From assembly GCF_003628535.1 (NCBI RefSeq), contig NZ_RBCI01000001.1, positions 868,001 through 932,000 of the forward strand: 64,000 nucleotides of DNA. The letters run 5' to 3'. Both the position numbers and the translations under genes were made by a program. This stretch comes from Flavisolibacter nicotianae. Its GTDB lineage: Bacteria > Bacteroidota > Bacteroidia > Chitinophagales > Chitinophagaceae. The notes below the pieces were generated by a model, which saw only the letters and a program-made list of their open reading frames with translations, was not told the origin of the DNA and searched no databases. The stretch's first letter is position 1. Each line of letters starts with the position of its first letter. Shown piece after piece: positions 1 through 8,120 of this stretch.

Positions 1-1358
1 GCAACAACCAGTTTGTGGCGCTGAATGATGGCTCTACCAATAATAACCTGCAGGTGGTGATGGAACTGGGAAAGTATGACGAGAGTTTTCTGAAACGCAT
101 CACCACGTCGGCTTCGCTGAAAGTGACCGGCACCCTGGTCGAATCATTGGGCAAAGGACAAAAAGTAGAAGTAAAGGCGACCGAGGTCGAGATCCTTGGC
201 GACAGCGACGCAGAGGCGTATCCCCTGCAACCCAAAAAACACAGCCTGGAATTTTTGCGGGAAAAAGCGCACCTGCGCTTTCGCACCAACACCTTCAGCT
301 CCGTGTTTCGCGTTCGCCACTCGCTGGCCTTTGCGGTGCATAAATTCTTTAACGAAAAAGGATTCTTTTACCTCCACACGCCGATCATCACGGCAAGTGA
401 TGCGGAAGGCGCCGGTGAAATGTTCCGCGTCTCGACATTGCCGTTTGACAATCCGCCCCGCAAAGAAGACGGTAGCATTGATTTTGCCGACGACTTTTTT
501 GGCCGTGCTACGAACTTAACCGTGAGCGGACAACTCGAAGGCGAATTGGGTGCCACCGGCCTTGGCGACATTTATACCTTTGGTCCCACGTTCCGTGCGG
601 AAAATTCCAATACGGCCCGTCACCTGGCGGAGTTCTGGATGATTGAACCGGAGATGGCCTTCTGCGATCTGGAAGACAACGCCAACCTGGCCGAGGAATT
701 CATCCAGTACATCATCCGCTACGTAATGGAAAACAATGCGGACGACCTGGAGTTCCTTCGCCAGCGTCTCCTGGAGGAGGAGAAAGCAAAACCGCAAACA
801 GAACGTAGCGAATTGGACCTGATTCAAAAACTGCAGTTTGTGGTTGACAACAAATTCGAACGCATTACCTATACCGAGGCGATCGATATCCTGCTGCAAT
901 CGAATCACTACAAAAAGAAAAAATTCCAGTACGATGTGAAATGGGGCATCGACATGCAGAGCGAACACGAACGCTACCTGGTGGAAAAGCATTTCAAAAA
1001 GCCGGTGATCGTGACCAATTATCCTGCTGCCATCAAGGCGTTTTACATGCGCCAGGATGAGGGCTGCGAACCGGGAAAAGAAACGGTGGCTGCCATGGAT
1101 ATTTTAGCTCCCGGCATTGGAGAAATCGTCGGCGGCTCGCAACGCGAAGAGCGTTACGACAAGCTCACCGAACGCATGAAGGCGATGCACGTACCGGCCG
1201 ATGAATTGTGGTGGTACCTCGATACACGCCGCTTTGGTACCGTGCCGCATGCCGGCTTTGGCCTCGGCTTCGAACGCATGGTGCAGTTTGTGACCGGTAT
1301 GGGCAACATCCGCGATGTGATCCCTTTTCCACGAACACCGAAGAATGCGGAGTTTTAA
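1..1358 (+). CDS. asnS: asparaginyl-tRNA synthetase, 3' part (open at left edge)
   Basis: Class II aminoacyl-tRNA synthetase that charges tRNA-Asn with asparagine in the cytoplasm. The frame is already open at base 3, so the N-terminus, including most of the OB-fold anticodon-binding domain, lies outside the window. The GTG at 15 is internal. Visible signatures are the class II motif 2 region [17 protein letters not shown], the loop [13 protein letters not shown], the [16 protein letters not shown] segment and the motif 3 C-terminus [20 protein letters not shown] followed by [14 protein letters not shown]. This order matches bacterial AsnRS closely and separates it from AspRS. A strong hairpin follows the stop, so the gene probably ends its transcript here. 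Confidence 0.97.
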   Translation, partial: NNQFVALNDGSTNNNLQVVMELGKYDESFLKRITTSASLKVTGTLVESLGKGQKVEVKATEVEILGDSDAEAYPLQPKKHSLEFLREKAHLRFRTNTFSSVFRVRHSLAFAVHKFFNEKGFFYLHTPIITASDAEGAGEMFRVSTLPFDNPPRKEDGSIDFADDFFGRATNLTVSGQLEGELGATGLGDIYTFGPTFRAENSNTARHLAEFWMIEPEMAFCDLEDNANLAEEFIQYIIRYVMENNADDLEFLRQRLLEEEKAKPQTERSELDLIQKLQFVVDNKFERITYTEAIDILLQSNHYKKKKFQYDVKWGIDMQSEHERYLVEKHFKKPVIVTNYPAAIKAFYMRQDEGCEPGKETVAAMDILAPGIGEIVGGSQREERYDKLTERMKAMHVPADELWWYLDTRRFGTVPHAGFGLGFERMVQFVTGMGNIRDVIPFPRTPKNAEF

Positions 1359-1394
1359 ACTTTTACACGTTTACCGGTTTATTTGTGCACAAGT

Positions 1395-1428
1395 TAAAAG
1401 AGAGGAATGCAATCATTCCTCTCTTTTA
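1395..1428 (+). terminator. rho-independent terminator after asnS
   Basis: A near-perfect 15-bp stem (arms at about 1395-1409 and 1414-1428) with a tiny loop, rich in GA/TC pairs and followed by TTATTTTTAG. It lies 37 bp after the asnS stop and could act in both directions, facing the convergent usp gene. Confidence 0.8.
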
Positions 1429-1447
1429 TTTTTAGTAGCGACAACTT

Positions 1448-1479
1448 GTGAACCAGTGAACGTGTGAACTGGTGAACTT
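1448..1479. repeat. four 8-bp tandem units, GTGAAC core
   Basis: GTGAAC occurs at 1448, 1456, 1464 and 1472, exactly 8 bp apart, each followed by a different dinucleotide (CA, GT, TG, TT). It lies between the asnS terminator and the 3' end of usp. Confidence 0.8.
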
Positions 1480-1484
1480 CCTTC

Positions 1485-2288
1485 CTAATCATTCCGCAAA
1501 CTCATCACCGGCACCGGCATGGCATGCAGAATGCCCTTGGTGTGGCCGCGGAAGAAAAGGCGTTCGTATAAATTGTGTTTGTGCGGCAGTACCAGCACCA
1601 GGTCAATGTTGTTCTGCTCTACATAACGTTTGAGGCCTTCCGTTACATCGTCTTCCCGGATGGGATGGTACGATGCGTTGATCCCCACAAATGCCTTCAT
1701 CAACTCCTCGGGGTAGTGGGTGCTTTCTTTCTGCTCCACGTGCACCACGTGCAGGTTGGCGCCCAGCACAGCGATAATCGCAGCTATGTTGGCGGCCGGA
1801 ATTTCTTCCGCATTCAGCAGGTCTGTGGCCAGTACCACGTTGGTGGGTACGCCAACCCGCGTATTTTCCGGCACGGCAATAACGGGCACCGTGCAGTGCT
1901 TAACGAGAGACAAGGTTGTGTCGCCAAAAAGCATCCGGTCGAAACCGGTCATCTGCTTTACGCCGACAACGACAGCCACCGGGTTTCGCTCCTTGCACAC
2001 ATCGTCAATTTCCGTCACCACATCGCCCAGCCGGCTTTCGGTTTCAAACGGCACATCGGCGGCGGCTTTTTGTCCTTCTTCCTTTGCCCGCTGCAAACTG
2101 TCTTCGGTTACTTTTTTCAGGTCGTCGGCCGTTACCATCAACACCGGGTAATCCGTCATGGGAACCGGCAACTGGTAAGCATGCAGCAGGCGAACCGACG
2201 CGTCGACTTTCTTCGCCAGTTGCGCCGCATAAGCCGTGGCTTTGGCGGCGGCGGGAGAAAAATCCGTGGGAACAAGAATGGTATTCAT
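1485..2288 (-). CDS. tandem universal stress protein (UspA family)
   Basis: A 267-residue cytoplasmic protein made of two UspA-like alpha/beta domains, roughly residues 1-140 and 148-267. Each opens with a beta strand ending in the nucleotide-contacting Asp (ILVPTDFS and VVLATDLL). Domain 1 carries a recognisable G-x-G phosphate-loop region (GVKQMTGFDRMLFGDTT, residues 109-125). The matching loop in domain 2 (LPHKHNLYERLFFRGHTKG) has lost most glycines, so ATP binding by the second half is doubtful. Two-domain Usp proteins of this size are common in Bacteroidota and are linked to stress survival, but the ligand and target here cannot be read from sequence. It is a single gene, convergent with asnS and divergent from exbD. 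Confidence 0.9.
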   Translation of the reverse strand: MNTILVPTDFSPAAAKATAYAAQLAKKVDASVRLLHAYQLPVPMTDYPVLMVTADDLKKVTEDSLQRAKEEGQKAAADVPFETESRLGDVVTEIDDVCKERNPVAVVVGVKQMTGFDRMLFGDTTLSLVKHCTVPVIAVPENTRVGVPTNVVLATDLLNAEEIPAANIAAIIAVLGANLHVVHVEQKESTHYPEELMKAFVGINASYHPIREDDVTEGLKRYVEQNNIDLVLVLPHKHNLYERLFFRGHTKGILHAMPVPVMSLRND

Positions 2289-2365
2289 GTATCAAGTTTA
2301 CAAAGAAAGATCGGGATGTTCTATGGAAACGAAATTGATTTTTCTCATAGAAGAAACACTTTGCA

Positions 2366-2869
2366 ATGACAACACTTGCTCCAACACCAGCCGCTTCCGG
2401 TACGCGAAAATTTCATTCCCTGAAGATCGACATGACACCTATGGTGGATCTCGGCTTTTTGCTGATCACCTTTTTCATTTTCACGGCCACGCTTTCGCAG
2501 CCTGCCGTTACCAAACTAATCATGCCTGCCGACGGTGCTGACATGCCGGTTCCGCAAAGCAAATCCCTCACTGTTTTGCTTGACAGGGACAAGGCTTTTG
2601 CTTATGAAGGTCTTTGGGAAGATGCTCTTCTGCAAAACAAAATCACAAGCACTACCTACCACCAGCTCACCGGTGTGGGAAACCTGATCCGGCAAAAGCA
2701 AAAGAAGATGGAATCAAAGAGTGCATTGGTTGTCCTCATCAAGCCGATGACAACAGCTTCCTATCAAAACGTGGTGGCAGCCCTGGACGAAATGCAGATC
2801 AACAATGTGAAACACTATGCACTGGTTGATGCAACGCCAGGCGAAAAAGTCTACGCCGCTCAGCACTGA
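2366..2869 (+). CDS. exbD: ExbD/TolR-family biopolymer transport protein
   Basis: A 167-residue inner-membrane protein with the ExbD layout: a short cytoplasmic N-terminus, one transmembrane segment (about residues 24-43) and a periplasmic domain. The block IDMTPMVDLGFLLITFFIF contains the conserved membrane-embedded Asp (D28) that takes part in proton-motive-force coupling with ExbB and TonB. No exbB or tonB gene is adjacent, so it must partner with proteins encoded elsewhere. Bacteroidota often encode several ExbD copies, and the substrate receptor cannot be inferred. The gene follows the divergent usp after 77 bp. Confidence 0.9.
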   Translation: MTTLAPTPAASGTRKFHSLKIDMTPMVDLGFLLITFFIFTATLSQPAVTKLIMPADGADMPVPQSKSLTVLLDRDKAFAYEGLWEDALLQNKITSTTYHQLTGVGNLIRQKQKKMESKSALVVLIKPMTTASYQNVVAALDEMQINNVKHYALVDATPGEKVYAAQH

Positions 2870-2871
2870 GT

Positions 2872-3002
2872 TTATCCACATACCGCTTTCGCCACTCTTT
2901 TTCCTGTCGCCGCAAGAATGCCCGTGAACGGCACTTGCCTGCTTTCTTGCGTGTGTAAAACTACAATTGTAATTTTGGCGCTCTTTTACTAAACGATTTG
3001 AT
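2872..3002 (+). promoter_or_regulatory. promoter for the 2OG oxygenase gene: TTG-20-TAnnTTTG
   Basis: TTG at 2947-2949 and TAATTTTG at 2970-2977 are separated by 20 bp, fitting the Bacteroidota housekeeping promoter. The start codon is 25 bp beyond the -7 element. A perfect DnaA-box-like TTATCCACA lies at about 2874-2882, just after exbD. No gene is seen in this gap. Confidence 0.65.
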
Positions 3003-3947
3003 ATGACAATTCCTGTAGTTGACCTGTCCGACTTTTTAAGTGGCGACGAAAACAGAAAGCAAAAATTTGTGCAAGAACTGGGCAAAGCCTATGAAGAAGT
3101 AGGTTTCGTGGCGGTAAAAAATCACGGCATCCCCGACGAGTTGATTGCAGATCTGTACAACTATGTGCAGAAGTTCTTTGCCCTTCCGACAGAAACAAAA
3201 TTGAAATACGAAAAGCCCGAGCTGGCAGGTCAGCGTGGCTATACCTCGTTTGGCCGTGAGCATGCCAAAGGTTTTGATGCGCCGGACCTGAAGGAGTTTT
3301 TCCAGTACGGCCAGACGGTTGAAGACAACGAGCCTGTAGCGGATGACTATCCCGAAAATCTAACGGTTGCCGAAGTGCCGCAGTTTACTCCAACGCTGTA
3401 CAATGCCTACCGCAATTTTGAAAAAAGCGGCAAAGCACTGCTGCAGGCGATTGCCCTGTACCTGGGACTCGATGAACATTATTTCGACCAGTGGGTGCAC
3501 AACGGCAACTCCATTTTGCGGGCCATTCACTACCCGCCCATCAAAAGCGAGCCCAAATCGGCAATCCGTGCCGAGCAGCACGAAGACATCAACCTGATCA
3601 CACTGCTCGTGGGTGCGTCGGCCGACGGCCTGCAAATCCTCACCAAACAGGGCGACTGGATTGGTGTGACGTCCCTGCCCGAGCAGATCGTGGTGAACGT
3701 GGGCGACATGTTGCAGCGCTTGACCAACAACAAGCTTCGCTCGACCACGCACCGGGTGGTCAACCCGCCCCGGGAATTGTGGGGAACGTCCCGTTTTTCC
3801 ATTCCTTTCTTTTTGCACCCGAAGAGCAATATGAGCCTGGCTTCGCTGGAAAGCACCATCGATACGGAACATCCCAAGGTTTATGAAGATGCTACGGCGG
3901 GCGAATACCTGGATGAACGCCTCCGGGAAATTGGGTTGAAGAAATAA
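3003..3947 (+). CDS. 2-oxoglutarate/Fe(II)-dependent dioxygenase, isopenicillin N synthase-like
   Basis: A 314-residue soluble enzyme of the IPNS/plant-type 2OG-Fe(II) oxygenase superfamily. The N-terminal DIOX_N region is clear (IPVVDLSDF, then EVGFVAVKNHGIP). The double-stranded beta-helix core shows the iron ligands H193-x-D195 (in QHEDINLITLLVG) and H250 (in STTHRVVNP), and the 2-oxoglutarate-binding R264-x-S266 (RFS). All catalytic positions are present, so it should be active. The substrate is unknown: the family includes gibberellin, flavonoid and antibiotic oxygenases and many uncharacterised bacterial members. It stands alone between its own promoter and a strong terminator. Confidence 0.92.
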   Translation: MTIPVVDLSDFLSGDENRKQKFVQELGKAYEEVGFVAVKNHGIPDELIADLYNYVQKFFALPTETKLKYEKPELAGQRGYTSFGREHAKGFDAPDLKEFFQYGQTVEDNEPVADDYPENLTVAEVPQFTPTLYNAYRNFEKSGKALLQAIALYLGLDEHYFDQWVHNGNSILRAIHYPPIKSEPKSAIRAEQHEDINLITLLVGASADGLQILTKQGDWIGVTSLPEQIVVNVGDMLQRLTNNKLRSTTHRVVNPPRELWGTSRFSIPFFLHPKSNMSLASLESTIDTEHPKVYEDATAGEYLDERLREIGLKK

Positions 3948-3970
3948 GCCCTGCAGATATCATTTTGCTG

Positions 3971-3998
3971 AAAGCTGTCTTTGCGACAGCTTTTTTTC
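3971..3998 (+). terminator. rho-independent terminator after the 2OG oxygenase gene
   Basis: Stem AAGCTGTC/GACAGCTT (3972-3979 and 3985-3992) with a 5-nt loop, followed by a run of T. Confidence 0.9.
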
Positions 3999-4135
3999 TT
4001 GCCTTCGATCAAACACTTATCCTTAAAACCGACCAGTCATAAAAATCGAAAAAAATTTATGTTTATGCAAACGATTGGTAATCAGAATGTAAGCGTATAA
4101 TTAGGTCCTAAACTTTCTCAGCTTCCTAAAAAAAC
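3999..4135. other. AT-rich intergenic stretch, no gene seen
   Basis: Part of the 308-bp gap between the oxygenase gene and padR. It is AT-rich with no convincing coding frame. The PadR operator and promoter described below occupy the rest of the gap. Confidence 0.5.
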
Positions 4136-4162
4136 TTGGTACTATGTATTGTAAAGTACCAA
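4136..4162. promoter_or_regulatory. palindromic operator, probably PadR-bound
   Basis: Inverted repeat TTGGTACT (4136-4143) and AGTACCAA (4155-4162) around an 11-bp spacer. It overlaps the -33 TTG of the padR promoter. PadR-family repressors typically bind dyads with TACT/AGTA-type arms near their own promoters, so autoregulation is a reasonable inference. Confidence 0.65.
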
Positions 4163-4179
4163 ATGACGTCATATCTTTG
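4149..4179 (+). promoter_or_regulatory. promoter of the padR-pspC operon
   Basis: TTG (4149-4151), a 20-bp spacer, then TATCTTTG (4172-4179), a full match to TTG-N19/20-TAnnTTTG. It gives a leader of about 70 nt to the padR ATG at 4256. Confidence 0.75.
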
Positions 4180-4255
4180 ACTTGTCAAGGTTATTCAACA
4201 GCAACCGCCGCAACCGCCGACACCTGTTGGCGACAGGCAAAAAGAGAGAAACGTC

Positions 4256-4600
4256 ATGAACATCGAAAATACACAGAGCCAGATGAAGAAGGGGATCCTG
4301 GAGTTCTGTATTCTCTCCATCATTCGCCGGGGGGAAGCCTACCCCAGTGATATTGTGGAGGAAATGCGGGCCGCCAACATGAACATCCTGGAAGGCACCC
4401 TTTACCCCTTGCTGACCCGATTGAAAAATGCCGAAATGCTGACTTACCGGTGGGAGGAAAGCAACTCGGGTCCTCCGCGGAAATATTTTTCCCTGACTGA
4501 AAAAGGCGAGGCCTTTTACCGGGAACTGGAAGCCACCTGGATCGAGCTTTCCAATGCCGTGAATGCCCTCACCAAAAAAGAAGAACAACCCAACGTCTAA
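4256..4600 (+). CDS. PadR-family transcriptional regulator
   Basis: A 114-residue small winged-helix regulator of the PadR-s subfamily. The first helices (MKKGILEFCILSIIRRGEAYPSDIVEEM), the recognition segment ILEGTLYPLLTRLKNAEML and the wing (NSGPPRKYFSLTEKGEAF) are diagnostic. The C-terminal helix normally dimerises. It lies 23 bp upstream of a PspC membrane protein, an arrangement seen repeatedly where PadR controls its neighbour. The dyad at 4136-4162 over its promoter suggests negative autoregulation. The inducing signal is not known and could be envelope stress or a small lipophilic ligand. Confidence 0.93.
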   Translation: MNIENTQSQMKKGILEFCILSIIRRGEAYPSDIVEEMRAANMNILEGTLYPLLTRLKNAEMLTYRWEESNSGPPRKYFSLTEKGEAFYRELEATWIELSNAVNALTKKEEQPNV

Positions 4601-4623
4601 CAACTTCAACCAAACTGTAGAAT

Positions 4624-6819
4624 ATGAAAAAGATTATCAACATAAACTTGTCGGGCCGGGTGATCCCCATCGAGGACACGGCTTACGATAGTTTACAACG
4701 TTATATCGAAAGCCTTCGCCGCTATTTTGCCCACGAAGAAGGCCGTGACGAGATCATCAACGACATTGAAAGCCGCATCGCGGAACTGATGAACGACAGG
4801 ATCCGGAAAGGCGCTTCTTCCATCACCGATACCGATATCGAAGAGATCATCACCACCATGGGCCGTGTGGAGGATTTTGAAGAAGTGGGCGGAGAACCCG
4901 CAACAGCCGCCGCAGCAGCGGGAAGCGGCACAACCGACAGTACCGGCGGCGCTTACCAACAGGGTACGCGGCAACGCTTTACCGGCCGCCTGTACAGGGA
5001 CAGCGACGACAAGATCATTGGTGGCGTGTGTTCCGGTCTTGCCAACTACCTGAATGTAGACCCTGCCATCGTGCGACTGGTGTTTGCCGTGATCACCTTT
5101 GGCGGATTTGGTTTTGGCATCCTGCTCTACATCCTTGCCTGGATCATTCTGCCGGCCCGTTCGCTGGATACCTATGTGGGAAAGCGCCTGTTTCGCAACC
5201 CCGATGACCGCATCATTGGTGGTGTGGCCGGTGGTTTGGGCGCCTATTTCAACAAGCCTTCCTGGGCCATCCGCCTGATCTTTGCGGCCCCCCTGCTGTT
5301 GAATATTCTTTTCGGCATCCTCAACGGAATGTTCTTTGCCTTTCACCGCGACGTATTCCCGAACTTCTTTTTCGGTTCGTTTACCGGCACATTCCTGTTA
5401 ACCTATATCATTCTCTGGATCGTGCTCCCCGAAGCGAAGACGCCCTATGATAAAATGGAAATGCGGGGCGAGAAGGTGGACATCAACACCATTCGCCAGA
5501 ATGTAAAGGAAGGCATGGGTACGTTCAAAGACCGTATGCAATCCTGGGGAGAAGAAGTGAAGGAATCAGCCCAAAACCTGGGTGGCCGTGCCCGCGAATT
5601 TGCCGGCACCAGGGGGGCGCAGTTTGCCGCGGAAGTCAGGCAAACCGCAAGGCCGGTACGCAGTGGAATTGCACATGCACTGGGTGTGGTGATCAAGGCA
5701 TTTTTCCTGCTCATTTTCGGCAGCATTGCGTTTGCCCTGTTCGTGGCCCTGATCGTCTTGCTCTTTGGCGGCGGCAGTGCGGTGTGGTCGTCGAAAGACA
5801 ACCTTCTCGATTTTGCCTTGGGCGGTTTTTGGCAGCACTTCTTTTTCTGGGGTACCGTGGTGTTTTTATTCCTTGTTCCCATTGTGGCCTTTATCACCTG
5901 GCTGGTGCGCCGCTTTATGAAGGTGCGTTCCCGCAATCATTACCTCGGTTATATTTTCGGCGGTCTTTGGTTTTTGGGAATCATCTGCGCCGGTTTGCTG
6001 GCCTCTGCCCTTGTGAAAGACACGGTTCGCCGTGGTGAGATCGCACAGCCTGTGACCATCACCCAGCCGGCCGGCGGCCGCTTGCTGGTACGCATAGACG
6101 AACCCCGCGTACGCTATAGCGGCGACCTCCTGTTCATTGAAGACGGTGAAGGCTTTGACCTGACCGGCGACACCATGCGACTGACCGATATCAAGCTGCG
6201 TGTAGTACCCAGCGACGACAGCACCGCCTACGGTGTGATCGTTCGCAAGCAAAGCCGGGGCAGAAGTCGTGCGGCGGCCGAGGACAGGGCAACACAGATT
6301 GTTTACAATACCGGCTTTAAGGATAGCGTACTTTCTCTCGGCAGCGGCTTTGCCATCGACAAATACAACAAGTACCGCGGCCAGCGGGTGATGGTGGAAA
6401 TCAAAGTTCCGGTGGGTAAGAAAATCCGTTTCGACCAGTCGGTGGTAGACAAGCTCGATGCCGTGCACATCCGTTTCAACAACCGCTACGACGACAGGCG
6501 CTGGAGAAGAAATGAAGATTTCGACTGGTACGACGACGATTATTTCAATTACAAGACCGACGTGGATTATGTGATGATGCCGAACGGCCGCCTGGAAGAA
6601 GTTGGTGCAACCTCACCGGTCTACAATGAGAGAACAGATACCGGCACCAGAAGAACCGACACGTCACAACAAGACACTTACAGGATGCAGAACCCGGAAG
6701 AAGAGGTGACAACGTTTGAAACCAGAAACGAGAAACCCGTCCTTCTTCCGGCAAAAAAAGAAATCGGCGGCGATGTGCCCACACCTATGCCAATGCCTTT
6801 TATCCCCACGATATTTTAA
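4624..6819 (+). CDS. membrane protein with two PspC domains
   Basis: A 731-residue membrane protein. Residues 1-90 form a soluble helical domain (YDSLQRYIESLRRYFAHEEG followed by a DIESRIAELM helix) of the kind paired with PadR regulators. Two PspC domains follow, each opening with a basic [RK]LxR-x2-DD-[KR]-IIGGV block (residues 122-178 and 188-270). A cytoplasmic linker with helical character (about 280-345) leads to three further hydrophobic segments near 350-460. The rest is an acidic, probably extracytoplasmic beta-rich domain ending in a Ser/Thr/Asp-rich tail. PspC proteins sense envelope stress in other bacteria. Here the protein is probably the effector or sensor controlled by PadR in a two-gene operon that ends at the terminator at 6861. 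Confidence 0.9.
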   Translation: MKKIININLSGRVIPIEDTAYDSLQRYIESLRRYFAHEEGRDEIINDIESRIAELMNDRIRKGASSITDTDIEEIITTMGRVEDFEEVGGEPATAAAAAGSGTTDSTGGAYQQGTRQRFTGRLYRDSDDKIIGGVCSGLANYLNVDPAIVRLVFAVITFGGFGFGILLYILAWIILPARSLDTYVGKRLFRNPDDRIIGGVAGGLGAYFNKPSWAIRLIFAAPLLLNILFGILNGMFFAFHRDVFPNFFFGSFTGTFLLTYIILWIVLPEAKTPYDKMEMRGEKVDINTIRQNVKEGMGTFKDRMQSWGEEVKESAQNLGGRAREFAGTRGAQFAAEVRQTARPVRSGIAHALGVVIKAFFLLIFGSIAFALFVALIVLLFGGGSAVWSSKDNLLDFALGGFWQHFFFWGTVVFLFLVPIVAFITWLVRRFMKVRSRNHYLGYIFGGLWFLGIICAGLLASALVKDTVRRGEIAQPVTITQPAGGRLLVRIDEPRVRYSGDLLFIEDGEGFDLTGDTMRLTDIKLRVVPSDDSTAYGVIVRKQSRGRSRAAAEDRATQIVYNTGFKDSVLSLGSGFAIDKYNKYRGQRVMVEIKVPVGKKIRFDQSVVDKLDAVHIRFNNRYDDRRWRRNEDFDWYDDDYFNYKTDVDYVMMPNGRLEEVGATSPVYNERTDTGTRRTDTSQQDTYRMQNPEEEVTTFETRNEKPVLLPAKKEIGGDVPTPMPMPFIPTIF

Positions 6820-6860
6820 CCTTGGTTGAAGTTGCGTCCTGTTACAGTCGGGACAAGACG

Positions 6861-6884
6861 AAAGGCCTCCCCGGGAGGCCTTTT
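6861..6884 (+). terminator. terminator of the padR-pspC operon
   Basis: An almost perfect self-complementary stem, AAAGGCCTCCC followed by GGGAGGCCTTTT. It lies inside the upstream extension of the WD40 reading frame, which argues for the later start of that gene at 6975. Confidence 0.9.
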
Positions 6885-6974
6885 CTTGTTCCAACAGGAG
6901 CAAAAACCTCGAAGATTCAAAGCCGGAAATTTTCGGCCTTCGCATCAGATCTTTTTTCATCACATCGTTCATTT

Positions 6975-8048
6975 ATGCAAAGCAAAAAATCCCGCCGCTA
7001 TGGCAAGACTGTTTTCTTGTCTTTTCTTTTTCTCCTGGTTGTCCTGGTCGGGCTGACGCTTTACAGTTCCCTGTTGAAAAAGCCTTCAGTGACCCATCGC
7101 GGCCTGCTTCAACCGGAGATGATCTTCAAGGAACACAAAGCACCGCTTTGGGCCGTGGCCTTTAGTCCCGACGGCAACCTCGTGGCAAGCGGCAGCGTGG
7201 ACAGCACGGTCAAACTCTGGAACAAAAACGACGGTCGTGTTGTACACACCCTGAAACATCCCATGGGCGTTACCACAATCAACTTCAATGCAGACGGTAA
7301 GACCCTTGCCACAGGAAGTTATGATGCCGTCGTCAGGCTTTGGAATGTAAGCAACGGCACGCTGATCAAAGCACTAAAAGGAGCCGGAGGGACTGTTTGG
7401 TCGGTTGCGTTTAGTCCCGGCGGAAAAACAATCGCCGGTTGCGGTGAAGACAGAACGATCAAATTGTGGGATGTTGAAACGGGTGCCCTCCTCAAAACCA
7501 TCAATGCACACAAGCTGAATATCTGGAAGGTTCGCTTTACTCCCGATGGCAGTCAACTTATCAGCAGCAGTTTTGACAATACCATCAGGATCTGGAATGC
7601 GGCCACCGGAGATCTTTTAAAAACGCTGGAAGGACATACGGAAGCCGTTGTTGGTTTAGCGGTCAGTCCGGATGGAAAGATCATCGCCAGCGGCAGCGAC
7701 GACAAAACCATCAAGCTGTGGGACAGCAACAGCGGCAAGCTTCTTCGCACCCTGCAAAACGACGATGGCCACGTATATGCGGTTGCCTTTAGTCCCGACG
7801 GGAAACGGCTGATCAGCGGCAGCAGGGACAAGGACAATCTTGGTGAGATCTTTCAAAACTTTTTTGGCGACGGCGCCACCAGCAAAGGCATCAGCATGCG
7901 GCTGTGGGATGTACAAAGCGGCGAACTTTTGGAATCGCTGGCCGAACATGCCAATGATGTGATGGATGTTTGCTACAGTGCCGATGGTCAATGGATCGCC
8001 AGCGCCAGCGATGATCAAACGGTACGGCTCTGGCGTGTGTTGAAATAA
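6975..8048 (+). CDS. membrane-anchored WD40 repeat protein
   Basis: 357 residues from the ATG at 6975. The frame is open further upstream to 6822, but that extension crosses the operon terminator. A basic N-terminus (QSKKSRRYGK) leads into one transmembrane segment (about residues 12-30), so the propeller is probably periplasmic or otherwise surface-exposed. About seven WD40 repeats follow, each with the pattern AFSPDG-x(n)-SGS-x-D-x-TVKLW and ending in KLW, RLW or RIW. The sixth repeat contains an insertion (DKDNLGEIFQNFFGDGATS). A seven-bladed beta-propeller acts as a protein-binding scaffold, and no catalytic domain is present. The partner is unknown. Confidence 0.88.
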   Translation: MQSKKSRRYGKTVFLSFLFLLVVLVGLTLYSSLLKKPSVTHRGLLQPEMIFKEHKAPLWAVAFSPDGNLVASGSVDSTVKLWNKNDGRVVHTLKHPMGVTTINFNADGKTLATGSYDAVVRLWNVSNGTLIKALKGAGGTVWSVAFSPGGKTIAGCGEDRTIKLWDVETGALLKTINAHKLNIWKVRFTPDGSQLISSSFDNTIRIWNAATGDLLKTLEGHTEAVVGLAVSPDGKIIASGSDDKTIKLWDSNSGKLLRTLQNDDGHVYAVAFSPDGKRLISGSRDKDNLGEIFQNFFGDGATSKGISMRLWDVQSGELLESLAEHANDVMDVCYSADGQWIASASDDQTVRLWRVLK

Positions 8049-8095
8049 ATCGGTGAGGGGGTACTAAAAATCTCCTCAAATCGTGGTGCAGACGT

Positions 8096-8103
8096 TATTT
8101 TTG
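8096..8103 (+). promoter_or_regulatory. -7 promoter element upstream of gcvT
   Basis: TATTTTTG matches TAnnTTTG and lies 17 bp before the gcvT ATG. No clear TTG is seen at the ideal -33 distance. Confidence 0.5.
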
Positions 8104-8120
8104 CCGCCTAAAATTTTTGC

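Noticed and set aside
2869-2884. Single perfect DnaA-box-like TTATCCACA after exbD
   Set aside because: Isolated. A few single matches are expected by chance in 64 kb (others near 20870, 26281 and 38775), so no function is claimed.
6822-6974. Longer N-terminus for the WD40 protein
   Set aside because: It would be translated through the strong terminator at 6861-6884 and adds residues before the membrane anchor that look non-coding.
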